Source: Pradoshia eiseniae (GTDB lineage Bacteria; Bacillota; Bacilli; Bacillales; Pradoshiaceae). Taken from it: DNA of 64,000 nucleotides. This document shows, piece by piece, positions 27,672 through 36,725 of this stretch; within the stretch, counting starts at the first letter, position 1; each line of letters opens with the position of its first letter. Location: assembly GCF_002946355.1 (NCBI RefSeq), contig NZ_PKOZ01000008.1:93092-157091 (forward strand), read 5' to 3'. Below the pieces are notes generated by a model. It had not been told where the DNA came from. It made no database searches and saw nothing but the letters and a program-made list of their open reading frames with translations. A program made the position numbers and the translations under genes.

Positions 27672-27773
27672 TCCTCCAAAGTAGTCTTGATGGTAGTTTT
27701 GCTATTCTTTGCTGTTTCTATGTATACAAAATCGGCTATAATGGAAGAACGTTAATGAAGAGGTGAAGGAAAG

Positions 27774-28526
27774 TTGAAATATATTGAATCAATGCAGAAC
27801 ACTCGCGTGAAGCAATGGAAAAAGCTTCTTGGCAAGAAGGAACGGGATAAGAGCAGGAAGTTTCTTGTTGAGGGCTTTCATCTAGTAGAGGAGGCGCTTA
27901 AGAACGGTCTTGTGGAGGATATTATCCTCAAGGAAGGGACGGACTTGCCGGTGAAATGGGACGTGGAGCTTGCCGACCTATTCACGGTACATAATGAGGT
28001 ATTTGCTGCACTTGCAGATACAGATACGCCGCAAGGAATCATTGCCGTATGCCATAAGCCTCGCTTTGAACTTGAGGAGGGGAGCCTCGAGACAGTCCTG
28101 CTCATTGACCGCGTGCAGGACCCTGGAAATATCGGCACGATGATCCGTACAGCCGATGCGGCTGGTTTTAGCGCCGTTATCCTGGGAGATGGATGTGCAG
28201 ACCCGTACAGCCCGAAGGTTGTCCGTTCCACGCAAGGAAGCCTGTTCCATCTTCCTATCCTAAAAGGTAATCTCGGAGATTGGATTGAACGCCTGCAAAC
28301 AGGTGGGGTAAAAGTATTGGGTACGGCCCTGCAAGGAGCGAAGCCTTACCGGGAAATTGAACGGGCCGACCGTTTTGCCCTCCTTGTTGGAAACGAGGGG
28401 AGCGGGGTAAGCACAGAGCTCCTGCAAAAAACAGACCAGAATGTGTACATTCCCATCTATGGGAAAAGTGAATCCTTGAATGTGGCTGTTGCAGCCGGCA
28501 TTCTCATGTATGGGCTAAAGAATTAA
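27774..28526 (+). CDS. ysgA: TrmH family RNA methyltransferase YsgA
   Basis: This 250-residue SpoU-class methyltransferase transfers a methyl group from AdoMet to rRNA or tRNA. The N-terminal substrate-binding domain (about 1-95) is followed by the knotted SPOUT domain: motif 1 DRVQDPGNIGTMIRTADA, motif 2 LLVGNEGSGVS, motif 3 IPIYGKSESLNVAVAAGI. The start is TTG behind GAGGTGAAGGA. The exact target nucleotide is not evident from sequence. Confidence 0.92.
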   Translation: MKYIESMQNTRVKQWKKLLGKKERDKSRKFLVEGFHLVEEALKNGLVEDIILKEGTDLPVKWDVELADLFTVHNEVFAALADTDTPQGIIAVCHKPRFELEEGSLETVLLIDRVQDPGNIGTMIRTADAAGFSAVILGDGCADPYSPKVVRSTQGSLFHLPILKGNLGDWIERLQTGGVKVLGTALQGAKPYREIERADRFALLVGNEGSGVSTELLQKTDQNVYIPIYGKSESLNVAVAAGILMYGLKN

Positions 28527-28584
28527 TTTTTCGCCGAGGGTTTGAAACGGACGAGAAATTCGATTATAATGAAACAATAAAAAT

Positions 28585-28853
28585 TGATGATGAAAAGCGA
28601 AGATGGAGAACAAGTAATTGTTTCATGTATTGGGCTGAACCAGGGAGAAAATGCCGAGGACTGAAAGCATTTTTAGAAGCCAGAAGCAATGAATTCACCT
28701 CCGGAGCTGCAACCGGGACCGCTGCGAGCGTAAAGGTTTGCCGGCATAAAAGCCGTTATGAAATGAAGCGAGCACAGCCTTCTTAAGGTGTGCTAACAAG
28801 GGTGGTACCGCGACTCATAACCTCGTCCCTTTTTTAGGAGACGGGGTTTTTTG
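28585..28853 (+). promoter_or_regulatory. T-box leader (phenylalanine) of pheST
   Basis: The T-box GGGTGGTACCGCG lies at 28800-28812 and is followed by the terminator hairpin with arms ACCTCGTCCC and GAGACGGGGT plus a T run (28819-28853). The likely specifier is TTC (phenylalanine) at 28694-28696, followed by ACC as in the thrS leader. It would raise pheST expression when tRNA-Phe is uncharged. Confidence 0.92.
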
Positions 28854-28898
28854 TGTTTTCATTTAATTCATCATATTGACCAATTAGGAGGATGTATC

Positions 28899-29936
28899 AT
28901 GCAAGAAAAATTACAAGCATTGCAGCAGGAAGCCTTGCAAAAAGTCACTGACGCAGCTGATTTGAAAGCGTTGAATGATGTCCGTGTTGCTTATCTTGGC
29001 AAGAAAGGGCCGATTACGGAAGTATTAAGAGGAATGGGCAGCCTTTCAGCGGAAGAAAGACCGAAGCTTGGCGCCTTAGCCAATGAGGTACGTGCGGCAA
29101 TCACAGCGGCAATTGAAGAAAAACATGCAGCTCTTGAAGAGGAGGCCGTGAATCAGCAGCTTGCGGCTGAAAAGATTGATGTTACCCTTCCAGGTGCTCC
29201 TGTAAGAAAAGGCAATCATCATCCGCTTACAAAAATCACCGAGCAGCTTGAGGACTTATTCCTTGGCATGGGCTACACAATTGCAGAAGGCCCTGAGGTG
29301 GAGCAGGATTACTATAACTTTGAGGCATTGAACCTGCCGAAGAGCCACCCGGCAAGAGATATGCAGGATTCCTTCTATATCACAGAAGAGATCTTGATGC
29401 GTACTCACACATCTCCAGTGCAAGCCCGCACGATGGAAAAGCATGAAGGGAAAGGACCGGTTAAAATCATTTGCCCAGGTAAAGTATATCGCCGTGATAA
29501 TGATGACGCGACCCACTCCCATCAGTTCATGCAAATTGAAGGACTTGTTGTGGATGAAAACATTACGATGGCTGACTTAAATGGCACGCTTGAGGTATTC
29601 GCGAAGAAATTCTTCGGTGAAGATCGTGAAATCCGTCTTCGCCCAAGCTTCTTCCCATTCACGGAGCCATCCGTTGAGATGGATATCTCCTGCAAAATTT
29701 GCGGCGGCAAAGGCTGCTCCGTATGTAAGGGAACAGGTTGGATTGAAATCTTAGGCGGCGGTATGGTGCACCCGAACGTGCTTGAGATGGCTGGTTTTGA
29801 CTCCAGCAAATATACTGGATTTGCCTTTGGTATGGGTGTAGAGCGTATTGCGATGCTGAAATACGGCATTGATGATATTCGTCATTTCTATACAAATGAT
29901 GTTCGCTTCACTAGCCAGTTTCACTGCCACGAGTAA
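28899..29936 (+). CDS. pheS: phenylalanine--tRNA ligase alpha subunit
   Basis: This is the catalytic subunit of the alpha2-beta2 synthetase, 345 residues. It has an N-terminal coiled coil (about 1-90), then the class II core with [44 protein letters not shown] (motif 2) and [17 protein letters not shown] (motif 3). A cysteine cluster ([17 protein letters not shown]) sits near residue 265. The ATG at 28899 follows AGGAGG; the upstream frame lies in the leader. Confidence 0.97.
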   Translation: MQEKLQALQQEALQKVTDAADLKALNDVRVAYLGKKGPITEVLRGMGSLSAEERPKLGALANEVRAAITAAIEEKHAALEEEAVNQQLAAEKIDVTLPGAPVRKGNHHPLTKITEQLEDLFLGMGYTIAEGPEVEQDYYNFEALNLPKSHPARDMQDSFYITEEILMRTHTSPVQARTMEKHEGKGPVKIICPGKVYRRDNDDATHSHQFMQIEGLVVDENITMADLNGTLEVFAKKFFGEDREIRLRPSFFPFTEPSVEMDISCKICGGKGCSVCKGTGWIEILGGGMVHPNVLEMAGFDSSKYTGFAFGMGVERIAMLKYGIDDIRHFYTNDVRFTSQFHCHE

Positions 29937-29959
29937 AGAATGAGTCAGGAGGAAAAATC

Positions 29960-32371
29960 ATGTTCGTATCATATAAATGGTTACAAGAGTATGTTGATTT
30001 AGATGGAATCAGCGCACAGGAATTAGCAGAGAAAATTACACGCAGCGGGATTGAAGTAGAAGGTGTCGAGGCACCGGCAGAGTCAATCACAAACGTTGTC
30101 ATTGGTCATGTATTGCAAAAAGAACAGCATCCGAATGCAGATAAATTAAGTGTCTGCCAGGTAGATGTTGGTGAAGAGGAGCCAATCCAGATCGTATGCG
30201 GCGCACCGAATGTAGCAGCAGGCCAAAAAGTACCGGTTGCCCGTGTAGGTGCCGTCCTTCCAGGCAATTTCAAAATCAAGAAAAGCAAGCTTCGCGGGGA
30301 AGCATCGAACGGAATGATTTGCTCCCTTCAAGAGCTTGGCATTGAAGCAAAGGTTGTCGCGAAGGAATATGCGACTGGAATCTTCGTATTCCCAAGCGAT
30401 GTTGTTCCTGGAACGAACGCACTTGAAGTGCTTGGTCTAGATGACGCCATCCTAGAGCTTGGTCTTACACCAAACCGCTCTGACTGCTTGAGCATGCTCG
30501 GTGTCGCATATGAGGTGGCAGCTATCCTCGGCAAGGAAGTGAAGCTTCCAGAGGTAGCTGTATCCGGTTCTGAGGAAGTAGCAACTGATTACATCTCCAT
30601 CAAGGTAGAAGCGAAGGAACAAAATCCTTTATACATCGCGAAAGTCATCAAGGATGTCAAAATTGGGCCTTCACCATTATGGCTGCAATCCATCCTTATG
30701 AAGAGCGGCATCCGTCCGCATAATAATGTCGTTGACGTGACGAACTATATTCTTCTTGAATACGGCCAGCCGCTTCACTCATTTGACTATGACCGTCTTG
30801 GTTCAAAAGAGATTGTCGTACGCATGGCACATGAAGGCGAAAAGCTCGTAACGCTTGACGAAGCAGAGCGCACGCTTACTCCGGAGCATTTGGTCATCAC
30901 AAATGGTCAAGAGCCAATCGCACTCGCAGGTGTCATGGGAGGAGCAAACTCCGAGGTTGTGGATGAAACAACAACTGTTCTGCTTGAAGCAGCTTATTTC
31001 GCTGGCGGCCCAGTGCGTAAAGCATCCAAAGATTTCGGCCTTCGCTCTGAAGCAAGTGCCCGCTTTGAAAAAGGGGTTGACCCGAACCGCGTTCGCGCAG
31101 CAGGCGACCGTGCAGCTGAAATGATTGCAGAGCTTGCAGGCGGAACAGTGCTTGATGGCTATGCTGAAGTGGATGAAATAGCGGTTGAACCAGCGGTTGT
31201 TAGCATTACGCTTGGCAAAATTAATAAAGTACTTGGTACAGAACTGCAAGTATCTGATGTGGAAGACATCCTCTCTCGCCTTCAGTTTGAAGTGAAGACA
31301 GAAGGAGAAGAATTCGTCATCACGGTACCGACTCGCCGCGGCGATATCACGATTCCAGAGGATATCATTGAAGAGGTTGCCCGCCTATACGGATATGATA
31401 ACCTTCCAAAGACATTGCCTGTCGGTGAATCTAAACCAGGCTTATTAACGGACTATCAATTAAAACGCCGTATTGTGCGCCGTTATCTTGAAGGCTCAGG
31501 CTTAATGCAAAACGTGACGTACTCTCTCACATCCGAGGAGAAAGCTGCGATGTACGCACTTGATAAACGTGAAAGCATCCGTCTTGCGATGCCGATGAGT
31601 GAAGAGAGAAGCACGCTTCGCATGAGCTTGCTGCCAGGTCTTCTGGATGTTGTGAAATACAATGTTGCCCGTCAAATGGACAGCGTTGCTGTATATGAAA
31701 CAGGCGATGTCTTCTTGAAAACTAGCAGTGATGAGCTTCCGGAAGAAAAAGAACATCTCGCTGGAGCGGTAACTGGTCTATGGAACGCTAACCTATGGCA
31801 AGGCGAGAAGAAACCAGTTGATTTCTTCGTTGTAAAAGGAATCCTTGAAGGCTTATTCCGTCAATTAGGCGTGAGCGAGCGCATCGAATGGAAGCAGGCT
31901 GTCAGAGAAGATATGCATCCAGGACGCACGGCCGATATTCTTTTAGATGGAGAACTATTAGGCTTTGCTGGCCAAGTCCACCCTAAAGTGGAAAAGAAAG
32001 AAGACTTGAAAGCGACATATGTATTTGAGCTATCTCTTGACGCACTATTAAACGCAGAGACAAAAGAAATCCAATACACAGCGATCCCGCGCTTCCCATC
32101 CATCACACGCGACATCGCGCTAGTCGTTGACAAGGATGTAGTGGCAGGAGAAATGAGCGCCATCATCAAAGAAGCAGGCGGCAAACTTCTGAAAGAAGTA
32201 CACCTCTTCGATCTATATGAAGGTGAAAGAATGGAAGAAGGCAAAAAATCACTCGCATTCTCCCTAAAATACTTCGATCCAGAAAAAACACTAACGGATG
32301 AGGAAGTAACAAAAGCCCATGGCAAGGTATTGTTTGCTGTGGAAGAAAAAGGAGCGACATTAAGAGGCTGA
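29960..32371 (+). CDS. pheT: phenylalanine--tRNA ligase beta subunit
   Basis: This is the 803-residue beta subunit with the editing function. In order it has an EMAPII-like tRNA-binding OB domain (about 40-155), the B3/4 editing domain (about 205-385), a B5 domain (about 405-475), a catalytic-like core, and the C-terminal ferredoxin-fold anticodon-binding domain (about 710-803, starting near [17 protein letters not shown]). AGGAGG precedes the ATG, 23 bases after pheS. Its last codons are copied in the downstream repeat. Confidence 0.97.
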   Translation: MFVSYKWLQEYVDLDGISAQELAEKITRSGIEVEGVEAPAESITNVVIGHVLQKEQHPNADKLSVCQVDVGEEEPIQIVCGAPNVAAGQKVPVARVGAVLPGNFKIKKSKLRGEASNGMICSLQELGIEAKVVAKEYATGIFVFPSDVVPGTNALEVLGLDDAILELGLTPNRSDCLSMLGVAYEVAAILGKEVKLPEVAVSGSEEVATDYISIKVEAKEQNPLYIAKVIKDVKIGPSPLWLQSILMKSGIRPHNNVVDVTNYILLEYGQPLHSFDYDRLGSKEIVVRMAHEGEKLVTLDEAERTLTPEHLVITNGQEPIALAGVMGGANSEVVDETTTVLLEAAYFAGGPVRKASKDFGLRSEASARFEKGVDPNRVRAAGDRAAEMIAELAGGTVLDGYAEVDEIAVEPAVVSITLGKINKVLGTELQVSDVEDILSRLQFEVKTEGEEFVITVPTRRGDITIPEDIIEEVARLYGYDNLPKTLPVGESKPGLLTDYQLKRRIVRRYLEGSGLMQNVTYSLTSEEKAAMYALDKRESIRLAMPMSEERSTLRMSLLPGLLDVVKYNVARQMDSVAVYETGDVFLKTSSDELPEEKEHLAGAVTGLWNANLWQGEKKPVDFFVVKGILEGLFRQLGVSERIEWKQAVREDMHPGRTADILLDGELLGFAGQVHPKVEKKEDLKATYVFELSLDALLNAETKEIQYTAIPRFPSITRDIALVVDKDVVAGEMSAIIKEAGGKLLKEVHLFDLYEGERMEEGKKSLAFSLKYFDPEKTLTDEEVTKAHGKVLFAVEEKGATLRG

Positions 32372-32383
32372 CCGAAAAGCTGA

Positions 32384-32478
32384 GGCGGCTTGCCCAGGAG
32401 CGAGGAGCATAAGGCAGAGCTGTGGAGGGGGTGTTTTCCCCGTAACAGCTATGCTTATGTCCTGAGCTCCTAGCCGCC
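32384..32478 (+). repeat. 95-base imperfect hairpin
   Basis: Five consecutive blocks pair in order: GGCGGCT/AGCCGCC, AGGAGC/GCTCCT, CATAAG/CTTATG, AGCTGT/ACAGCT and GGGG/CCCC around a TGTTTT-type loop. No T run follows, so it is not an ordinary terminator. Confidence 0.8.
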
Positions 32479-32573
32479 CGAAGCTAGACACGGCGACTGA
32501 TTAAGAGGAACAAAGACTAAGAACGCAGCATCGTGCGGCAACATCTTTGTGACCGACATCATGTCGGCCCGCG

Positions 32574-32634
32574 ACAAGCATAAGAAAAAAGCGCGAAGGG
32601 AAGCTCCATCTCCCGTAGCGCTTTTTCTTATGTC
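32574..32634 (+). terminator. long hairpin with T-rich arm
   Basis: The left arm GAC..CATAAGAAAAAAGCGC pairs with GCGCTTTTTCTTATGTC. The T run lies inside the 3' arm, so it could act as a terminator for pheST, in either direction. Confidence 0.6.
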
Positions 32635-32817
32635 TCGAGCAGCTAGGAGCCGAAGCTGGATTGGTTAAGAGGCTGATTGAAAAGCTGAGGCGGCTGATAG
32701 AGGAACAAAGACTAAGAACGCCACTTCCTGTGGCAACGTCTTTGTGACCAACATCGTGTTGGCCCACGCCGCGTCGTGCGGCACCGTCTTTGTGACCAAC
32801 GTCGTGTTGGCCTGAAA

Positions 32818-32853
32818 GAGGCGAAAAACCAAATCGGTTTTTCGTCTTTTTTA
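32818..32853 (+). terminator. terminator at the end of the repeat cluster
   Basis: The arms GGCGAAAAACC and GGTTTTTCGTC are separated by a 4-5 base loop and followed by TTTTTT. It is the clearest terminator downstream of pheT. Confidence 0.85.
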
Positions 32854-33057
32854 TTGCCCTCTGTTAAATAAATTTTCTCACGATTCGCAGATAAAAAGAC
32901 ATGATTATAGACGATTTTTTATCGTGTTTGTGCAGGAGGTATTGTCGTATAGTTGTTTCTGAGCAATAAGTTAGCTCTTTAACTAAAGGGGGAGGAGAGC
33001 TTACTACAATTATTGTGAAAGCTCACAAAATACATCCATATTTCATTGTTCTTCTTA

Positions 33058-33257
33058 CCATTTCAATATAAGGACATTGAGGCACGCCAAGAAAGGGATA
33101 AAGAACGAATGAAGCTGGGGCTTTCTCAAAATGAATATTATGAGAGAAGGGGTTTGATAGAGAACAGCTACATTTTAATGCACAAGGGAATGTACTCTTT
33201 ATAGGAGCAAATATGTTGGCTACCTTGCTATATCATTGGCGACATATAAAGCATTGA
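33058..33257 (+). pseudogene. frameshifted coding remnant
   Basis: Two adjoining frames look coding. The first (from 33058) reads through DIEARQERDKERMKLGLSQ to about 33150. The second (33153-33257) reads FDREQLHFNAQGNVLFIGAN and ends YHWRHIKH before a stop. A single frameshift near 33150 would join them. No family is recognised. It lies immediately upstream of three small membrane or exported proteins, so the 3' end of a degraded toxin-like gene is one reading. Confidence 0.4.
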
Positions 33258-33432
33258 TCCAAAGGATTAATGCTCTTTATGTTGAATTCCTTATTGTAGA
33301 ACCTGAGCAGGCTGGTTTTACAAGGAGTGCAAAGAGTATATAGTTTAATAGCTGCTACCCTATATAAAGGGATTTGTCCTTATGATGAAAAGAAAAAATT
33401 ATGTCGTTCCATTGTGGGGAGGTAGGTGACAA

Positions 33433-33810
33433 TTGAAAAAAAGAGTTAGTTGTATATCTCAGATTTTAGTAGTGGTGTTCTTCACTTTAATGGTAGTAAT
33501 AGACTTTTTTCCGGACATAGGAATAACCAAGTCGATAGGGACAATAGGAGTCATTATATTTTTAGTATTAGCAATGTTAACTCGTCATAAAGGGGAACCG
33601 GAATACAAATCAAGTAAACAAGAATTTATCTTTACCCTTCTTGGCGGAATATACATTTTCTCAATCCTATTAACTTTGACTTTACTAGGTGGTGTTTCTC
33701 AAGCTGGAATTGGATTGAATAACCCAATATTATGGGGGGTGTATATAGTTGGAGTTCTAGTTTCCTATACTAAGTATAGAAAGGAGTTAAAAAGCCGCAA
33801 TAATAGTTAA
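33433..33810 (+). CDS. small polytopic membrane protein, unknown
   Basis: This 125-residue protein has about four membrane segments (about 8-26, 32-50, 66-87 and 98-115) and charged ends. The start is TTG behind GGAGGT. No family is recognised. It is AT-rich compared with the flanking core genes and lies in the pheT-rnhC island downstream of a broken frame. An immunity-like role is possible from context only. Confidence 0.6.
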   Translation: MKKRVSCISQILVVVFFTLMVVIDFFPDIGITKSIGTIGVIIFLVLAMLTRHKGEPEYKSSKQEFIFTLLGGIYIFSILLTLTLLGGVSQAGIGLNNPILWGVYIVGVLVSYTKYRKELKSRNNS

Positions 33811-33839
33811 GCTTTTCAATAAATATTTGATAAACATAG

Positions 33840-34061
33840 TTAGGGGACAGATTAGCAAAAGACGAAGAGACTGCAAAATTAGTAACTAAAGTATATTCGG
33901 AGCTAATCTATTAGAAGACATGGATGTCCCGGGACACAACGATATGTATCAATGAGGAGAAAAGGAAAAATGTATATGAATGGATGTTGAACGGATGTGA
34001 TTCTTTTGAAGAATTAACTTCTTTTTCTGTTGAATTTCTAATGGAACAACAGGCAGGTTAG
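33840..34061 (+). pseudogene. coding remnant with in-frame TAG
   Basis: One frame reads LGDRLAKDEETAKLVTKVYS, meets a TAG at 33912-33914, then continues for 48 codons through EEKRKNVYEWMLNGCDSFEE to a final TAG at 34059. The composition on both sides of the first stop is protein-like. There is no clear start codon or ribosome binding site. It is probably a small gene lost by a nonsense change and 5' truncation. Confidence 0.4.
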
Positions 34062-34129
34062 TTGTATGAGTCCTGACAAAGAAGTTGAAACAGTAATATT
34101 AACCTACAAGATATGGAGGCATACATAAA

Positions 34130-34501
34130 ATGAAGTTCATTAAAATCATTTTGGCACTAATCCCAGTTCCATTCCTATTTCATTTTTATGAATATAACTA
34201 CTGTAATCTTAAAGGGCACGATGCTGTTTTCTTATTTCCAGTGTTTCTATTGTTCATAACTGTCGTAGGCGTAACTTCGAGAAACATAAAATTACCTTTG
34301 TTCTTTGGAGTTAATTTCATAATGACAGTTATTTCCTTGTTGCTTGGCTATTTTTTAATTGTAGATGATGGAAGTTGGTTTAAACCTTTCGGAAGAGACT
34401 TCGCAATTATATTTATTTCTGCTGTTTATATCTTAGGACAGTTAATTATAAGAGGAATAATAAGAGGGACAAGTGAGTTCTATTCATCCATCAAACAGTA
34501 A
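34130..34501 (+). CDS. small polytopic membrane protein, unknown
   Basis: This 123-residue protein has four predicted membrane segments (about 5-22, 33-49, 55-76 and 91-112). TGGAGG lies before the ATG, and a hairpin terminator (34521-34556) follows. No family is recognised and it is not obviously similar to the 33433 protein in sequence, although size and topology are alike. Confidence 0.65.
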   Translation: MKFIKIILALIPVPFLFHFYEYNYCNLKGHDAVFLFPVFLLFITVVGVTSRNIKLPLFFGVNFIMTVISLLLGYFLIVDDGSWFKPFGRDFAIIFISAVYILGQLIIRGIIRGTSEFYSSIKQ

Positions 34502-34520
34502 GGCTAGTGTGCAATTAACG

Positions 34521-34557
34521 GAGGCATTGATCAAGGAGGATTAATGCCGTTTTTTGT
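34521..34557 (+). terminator. terminator after the 34130 gene
   Basis: The arms GGCATTGATC and GATTAATGCC flank AAGGAG and are followed by GTTTTTTG. A decayed copy of this hairpin and its 3' flank lies at 33250-33336. Confidence 0.75.
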
Positions 34558-34661
34558 CGAATTCCTTATGGTAGAACGGGAGAAGTTTTGTAAAATCAGG
34601 AAGGAATTTGGAGTGGCTGTCGAATTACATTTTATTTGAATTTGAATAGGGTGATTGAAAC

Positions 34662-35015
34662 GTGTTGAAGGGCAAAGATTTGAAGAAAGAAGTTTTTGGC
34701 ATCTTACCTATACTTATCATTTGCTTTGCATATGCATACCAAGAGCCAATATTGACAACTGAGAAAGCCATAAGTTATGCAGCATTGTGTTTGTATTCTC
34801 CGCCAGAAAGGTTGGGGATAAAAGCTGTGGATATTAATTGGGATGATATTAAAGCTGAGAAATTTTCCATTGAAGAAAAGAGTGGATTTTATAGTCAACT
34901 CACCAATCGACGTGAATTAAATATAACGATGAAAGCTAAAAATGGAGAAGAGCTAACCGTTAGGATGGACGCATACAATGGGAGCTGTCTTGAAGTGACT
35001 GGTCCATTAAATTAA
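34662..35015 (+). CDS. small exported or anchored protein, unknown
   Basis: This 117-residue protein has an N-terminal hydrophobic segment (about 11-26) that could be a signal anchor, then a polar domain with NITMKAKNGEELTVRMDAYN, suggesting a beta-rich extracytoplasmic fold. The start is GTG at 34662 with a weak ribosome binding site; the TTG at the next codon is also possible. No family is recognised. It is the last gene of the AT-rich island before rnhC. Confidence 0.55.
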   Translation: MLKGKDLKKEVFGILPILIICFAYAYQEPILTTEKAISYAALCLYSPPERLGIKAVDINWDDIKAEKFSIEEKSGFYSQLTNRRELNITMKAKNGEELTVRMDAYNGSCLEVTGPLN

Positions 35016-35083
35016 CGGGAAGTCCTGCGACTTATTGAACTGACAGGGGCTATAGCTGAATCACTTATCTGTCGAAAGTCCTT

Positions 35084-35273
35084 TTATGGATCCAGGGCAT
35101 CTAGGAGGCCGGCAAAAATTAAAATAGTTAGGGTTCCCAGGGTAATTAGCCGTATAAATCTCTCTTTCGCAGTAGATAGATCCGATTGTCCGCGGCTGTT
35201 GCTAGTAACTTGTTCTTGGTAGGTAAAGAAATTGCCTTCTTGATTTTCTTAAAGTGAGTATGCTTTCTGCCAT
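35084..35273 (-). pseudogene. possible frameshifted small membrane protein
   Basis: On the reverse strand an ATG at 35273 opens MAESILTLRKSRRQF. After a frameshift, a second frame reads TSNSRGQSDLSTAKERF and then a membrane-like segment LITLGTLTILIFAGLLDALD to a stop at 35084. There is no family match. It would lie downstream of rnhC on the same strand. Confidence 0.3.
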
Positions 35274-35331
35274 ATTAGTATAGTTGTTTATATGCTTAAT
35301 TGTATCTGTATTTATCAGAAACAGAAAAGAA

Positions 35332-35372
35332 TAAAAAAGCCGAAGCTGCAAATCATTACAGCTTCGGCAGTG
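35332..35372 (-). terminator. terminator of rnhC
   Basis: On the reverse strand GCCGAAGCTG and CAGCTTCGGC form a 10-bp stem followed by TTTTTTATTC. Confidence 0.9.
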
Positions 35373-35374
35373 TT

Positions 35375-36337
35375 TCACAAGCCTGCCTTTCGCACGATTT
35401 GGCGGGCTTTTTCTGTGTTGGCAAAATGCAATTTGGCGAGTGGAGCCAGTGCGGCTTCCCCTTTTTTCGCGATGATGAGGGCGGCGGTATCATCGACTTT
35501 AGAGCTGGCTCCCTTTGGAATGGTGACCCCAGCCTGCTCGCTTAATAGATCCATATGCTTTAAGAAGGCATAGCGGGCGATGACGGAGGCGGCAGCGACA
35601 GCTGTTGAGATGCTTTCCGCTTTTGTGCTGAAATAGAGCGGGACTTCTCTTTTTCCGTTTGTTGCGGTATGGCGGAAATAAACGCCAGGCTCGCAGAATT
35701 GGTCAATCAGAATGCCGTCCGGTTTGACTCCGTTCAATTTGCCGAGTAGATGGTTGATGGCTTGTTCATGGAGCATGGCCTTCATCTTGCCTTGGCTATA
35801 TCCTTTTCGCTGCAATTCATTGTATTTCTCATTGCGCAATACGAGCAGGCTATAGGGTATCATCTCTGTGATCTTACGTCCAAGGATGAGGATTTGCGGA
35901 TCTTTGATCGTTTTCGAGTCACGGATTCCCATATCCTCCAGTACTTTGATATGCTCAGTAGAAACATAGGCAGCGGCGACGGTTACCGGCCCGAAATAAT
36001 CACCTGTACCTGCCTCATCTGTGCCGATGATGCTTAATTGATTAATAGTGGCTGGCGGTCGGAACTCATGGTCTGAAACATTCCGCTTCGTTGTGAATGA
36101 AGAGGTGCTTTTCTTCATAGCGGGTGAAGGGGAAGAACTGCCCCACTTCCCTGCCTCAGAAGCTGTGTTGCTTCCTTGAAATAATACTTTGCCTGATTTA
36201 TAGGCCGTAATGGTAGCTCCATTTACTTTGGCTGAAAAAACAGCGCCAGGCGGTGTGTTGGCCGTTAAAGATGTAGCATAATAATCTTTCATTTTATTAA
36301 GTGTTTCATTCGATACTTTGATGACGGTATTGGACAT
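35375..36337 (-). CDS. rnhC: ribonuclease HIII
   Basis: This enzyme cleaves RNA in RNA-DNA hybrids. The 320-residue protein has the N-terminal TBP-like domain of RNase HIII (about 1-90) and the catalytic domain with [15 protein letters not shown] and the later acidic residue in GILIDQF. The ATG at 36337 follows AGAGGTG on the reverse strand; an in-frame GTG at 36346 overlaps that site. It is divergent from zapA. Confidence 0.95.
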   Translation of the reverse strand: MSNTVIKVSNETLNKMKDYYATSLTANTPPGAVFSAKVNGATITAYKSGKVLFQGSNTASEAGKWGSSSPSPAMKKSTSSFTTKRNVSDHEFRPPATINQLSIIGTDEAGTGDYFGPVTVAAAYVSTEHIKVLEDMGIRDSKTIKDPQILILGRKITEMIPYSLLVLRNEKYNELQRKGYSQGKMKAMLHEQAINHLLGKLNGVKPDGILIDQFCEPGVYFRHTATNGKREVPLYFSTKAESISTAVAAASVIARYAFLKHMDLLSEQAGVTIPKGASSKVDDTAALIIAKKGEAALAPLAKLHFANTEKARQIVRKAGL

Positions 36338-36460
36338 TCGATTCACCTCTTTGGGATTTCAGTAGAGTATGTAATTGACAGTTCTTATCAAGTAATTCCA
36401 AGAAAATCAATTTCATGGTATGATAAAAGACAGGATTTTTTACGAATGGAGGCACTAACC

Positions 36461-36718
36461 TTGTCGTTTCAAAAAAACAGGGTCAACGTTGAGATATACG
36501 GACAACAATACACCATTGTAGGGGACGAGGCAACGTCTCACTTGCGCAAGGTCGCCCTATCAGTGGACGAAAGAATGCGGGAAATTGGCCAAAAGAATCC
36601 GGGACTGGATACGACGAAATTGGCGGTGCTGACCGCGGTCAATGCCATCCACGATTATTATAAATTATTGGAGAAGATTGAGGAATTGGAATTAGAACTA
36701 AATCAAGAAAAGAAATGA
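36461..36718 (+). CDS. zapA: cell division protein ZapA (TTG start)
   Basis: ZapA promotes FtsZ bundling at midcell. The 85-residue protein has [14 protein letters not shown] at the N-terminus and a C-terminal coiled coil (about 50-85). The TTG start at 36461 lies seven bases after GGAGG; an upstream in-frame ATG contains the ribosome binding site. It heads zapA-cvpA, as in B. subtilis (yshA-yshB). Confidence 0.93.
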   Translation: MSFQKNRVNVEIYGQQYTIVGDEATSHLRKVALSVDERMREIGQKNPGLDTTKLAVLTAVNAIHDYYKLLEKIEELELELNQEKK

Positions 36719-36725
36719 GGATAAC

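Larger units (their letters stand above)
32360..32820 (+). repeat. compound direct-repeat and hairpin cluster after pheT
   Basis: A 31-base block, TTAAGAGGCTGA through GAGGCGGCT, starts inside the last pheT codons (32360-32390) and recurs at 32665-32695 with two mismatches. A second block, starting AGAGGAACAAAGACTAAGAACGC and ending in a small palindrome plus GGCC, occurs at 32504-32569 and 32699-32764; a partial third copy is at 32768-32812. TCTTTGTGACC is present in all three. A long hairpin (32384-32478) and a second one (32574-32634) lie between the repeats. No gene is evident. Confidence 0.85.

Noticed and set aside
32501..32767. 88-codon reverse frame in the post-pheT repeats
   Set aside because: The peptide repeats only because the DNA repeats; palindromic non-coding structure explains the region better.
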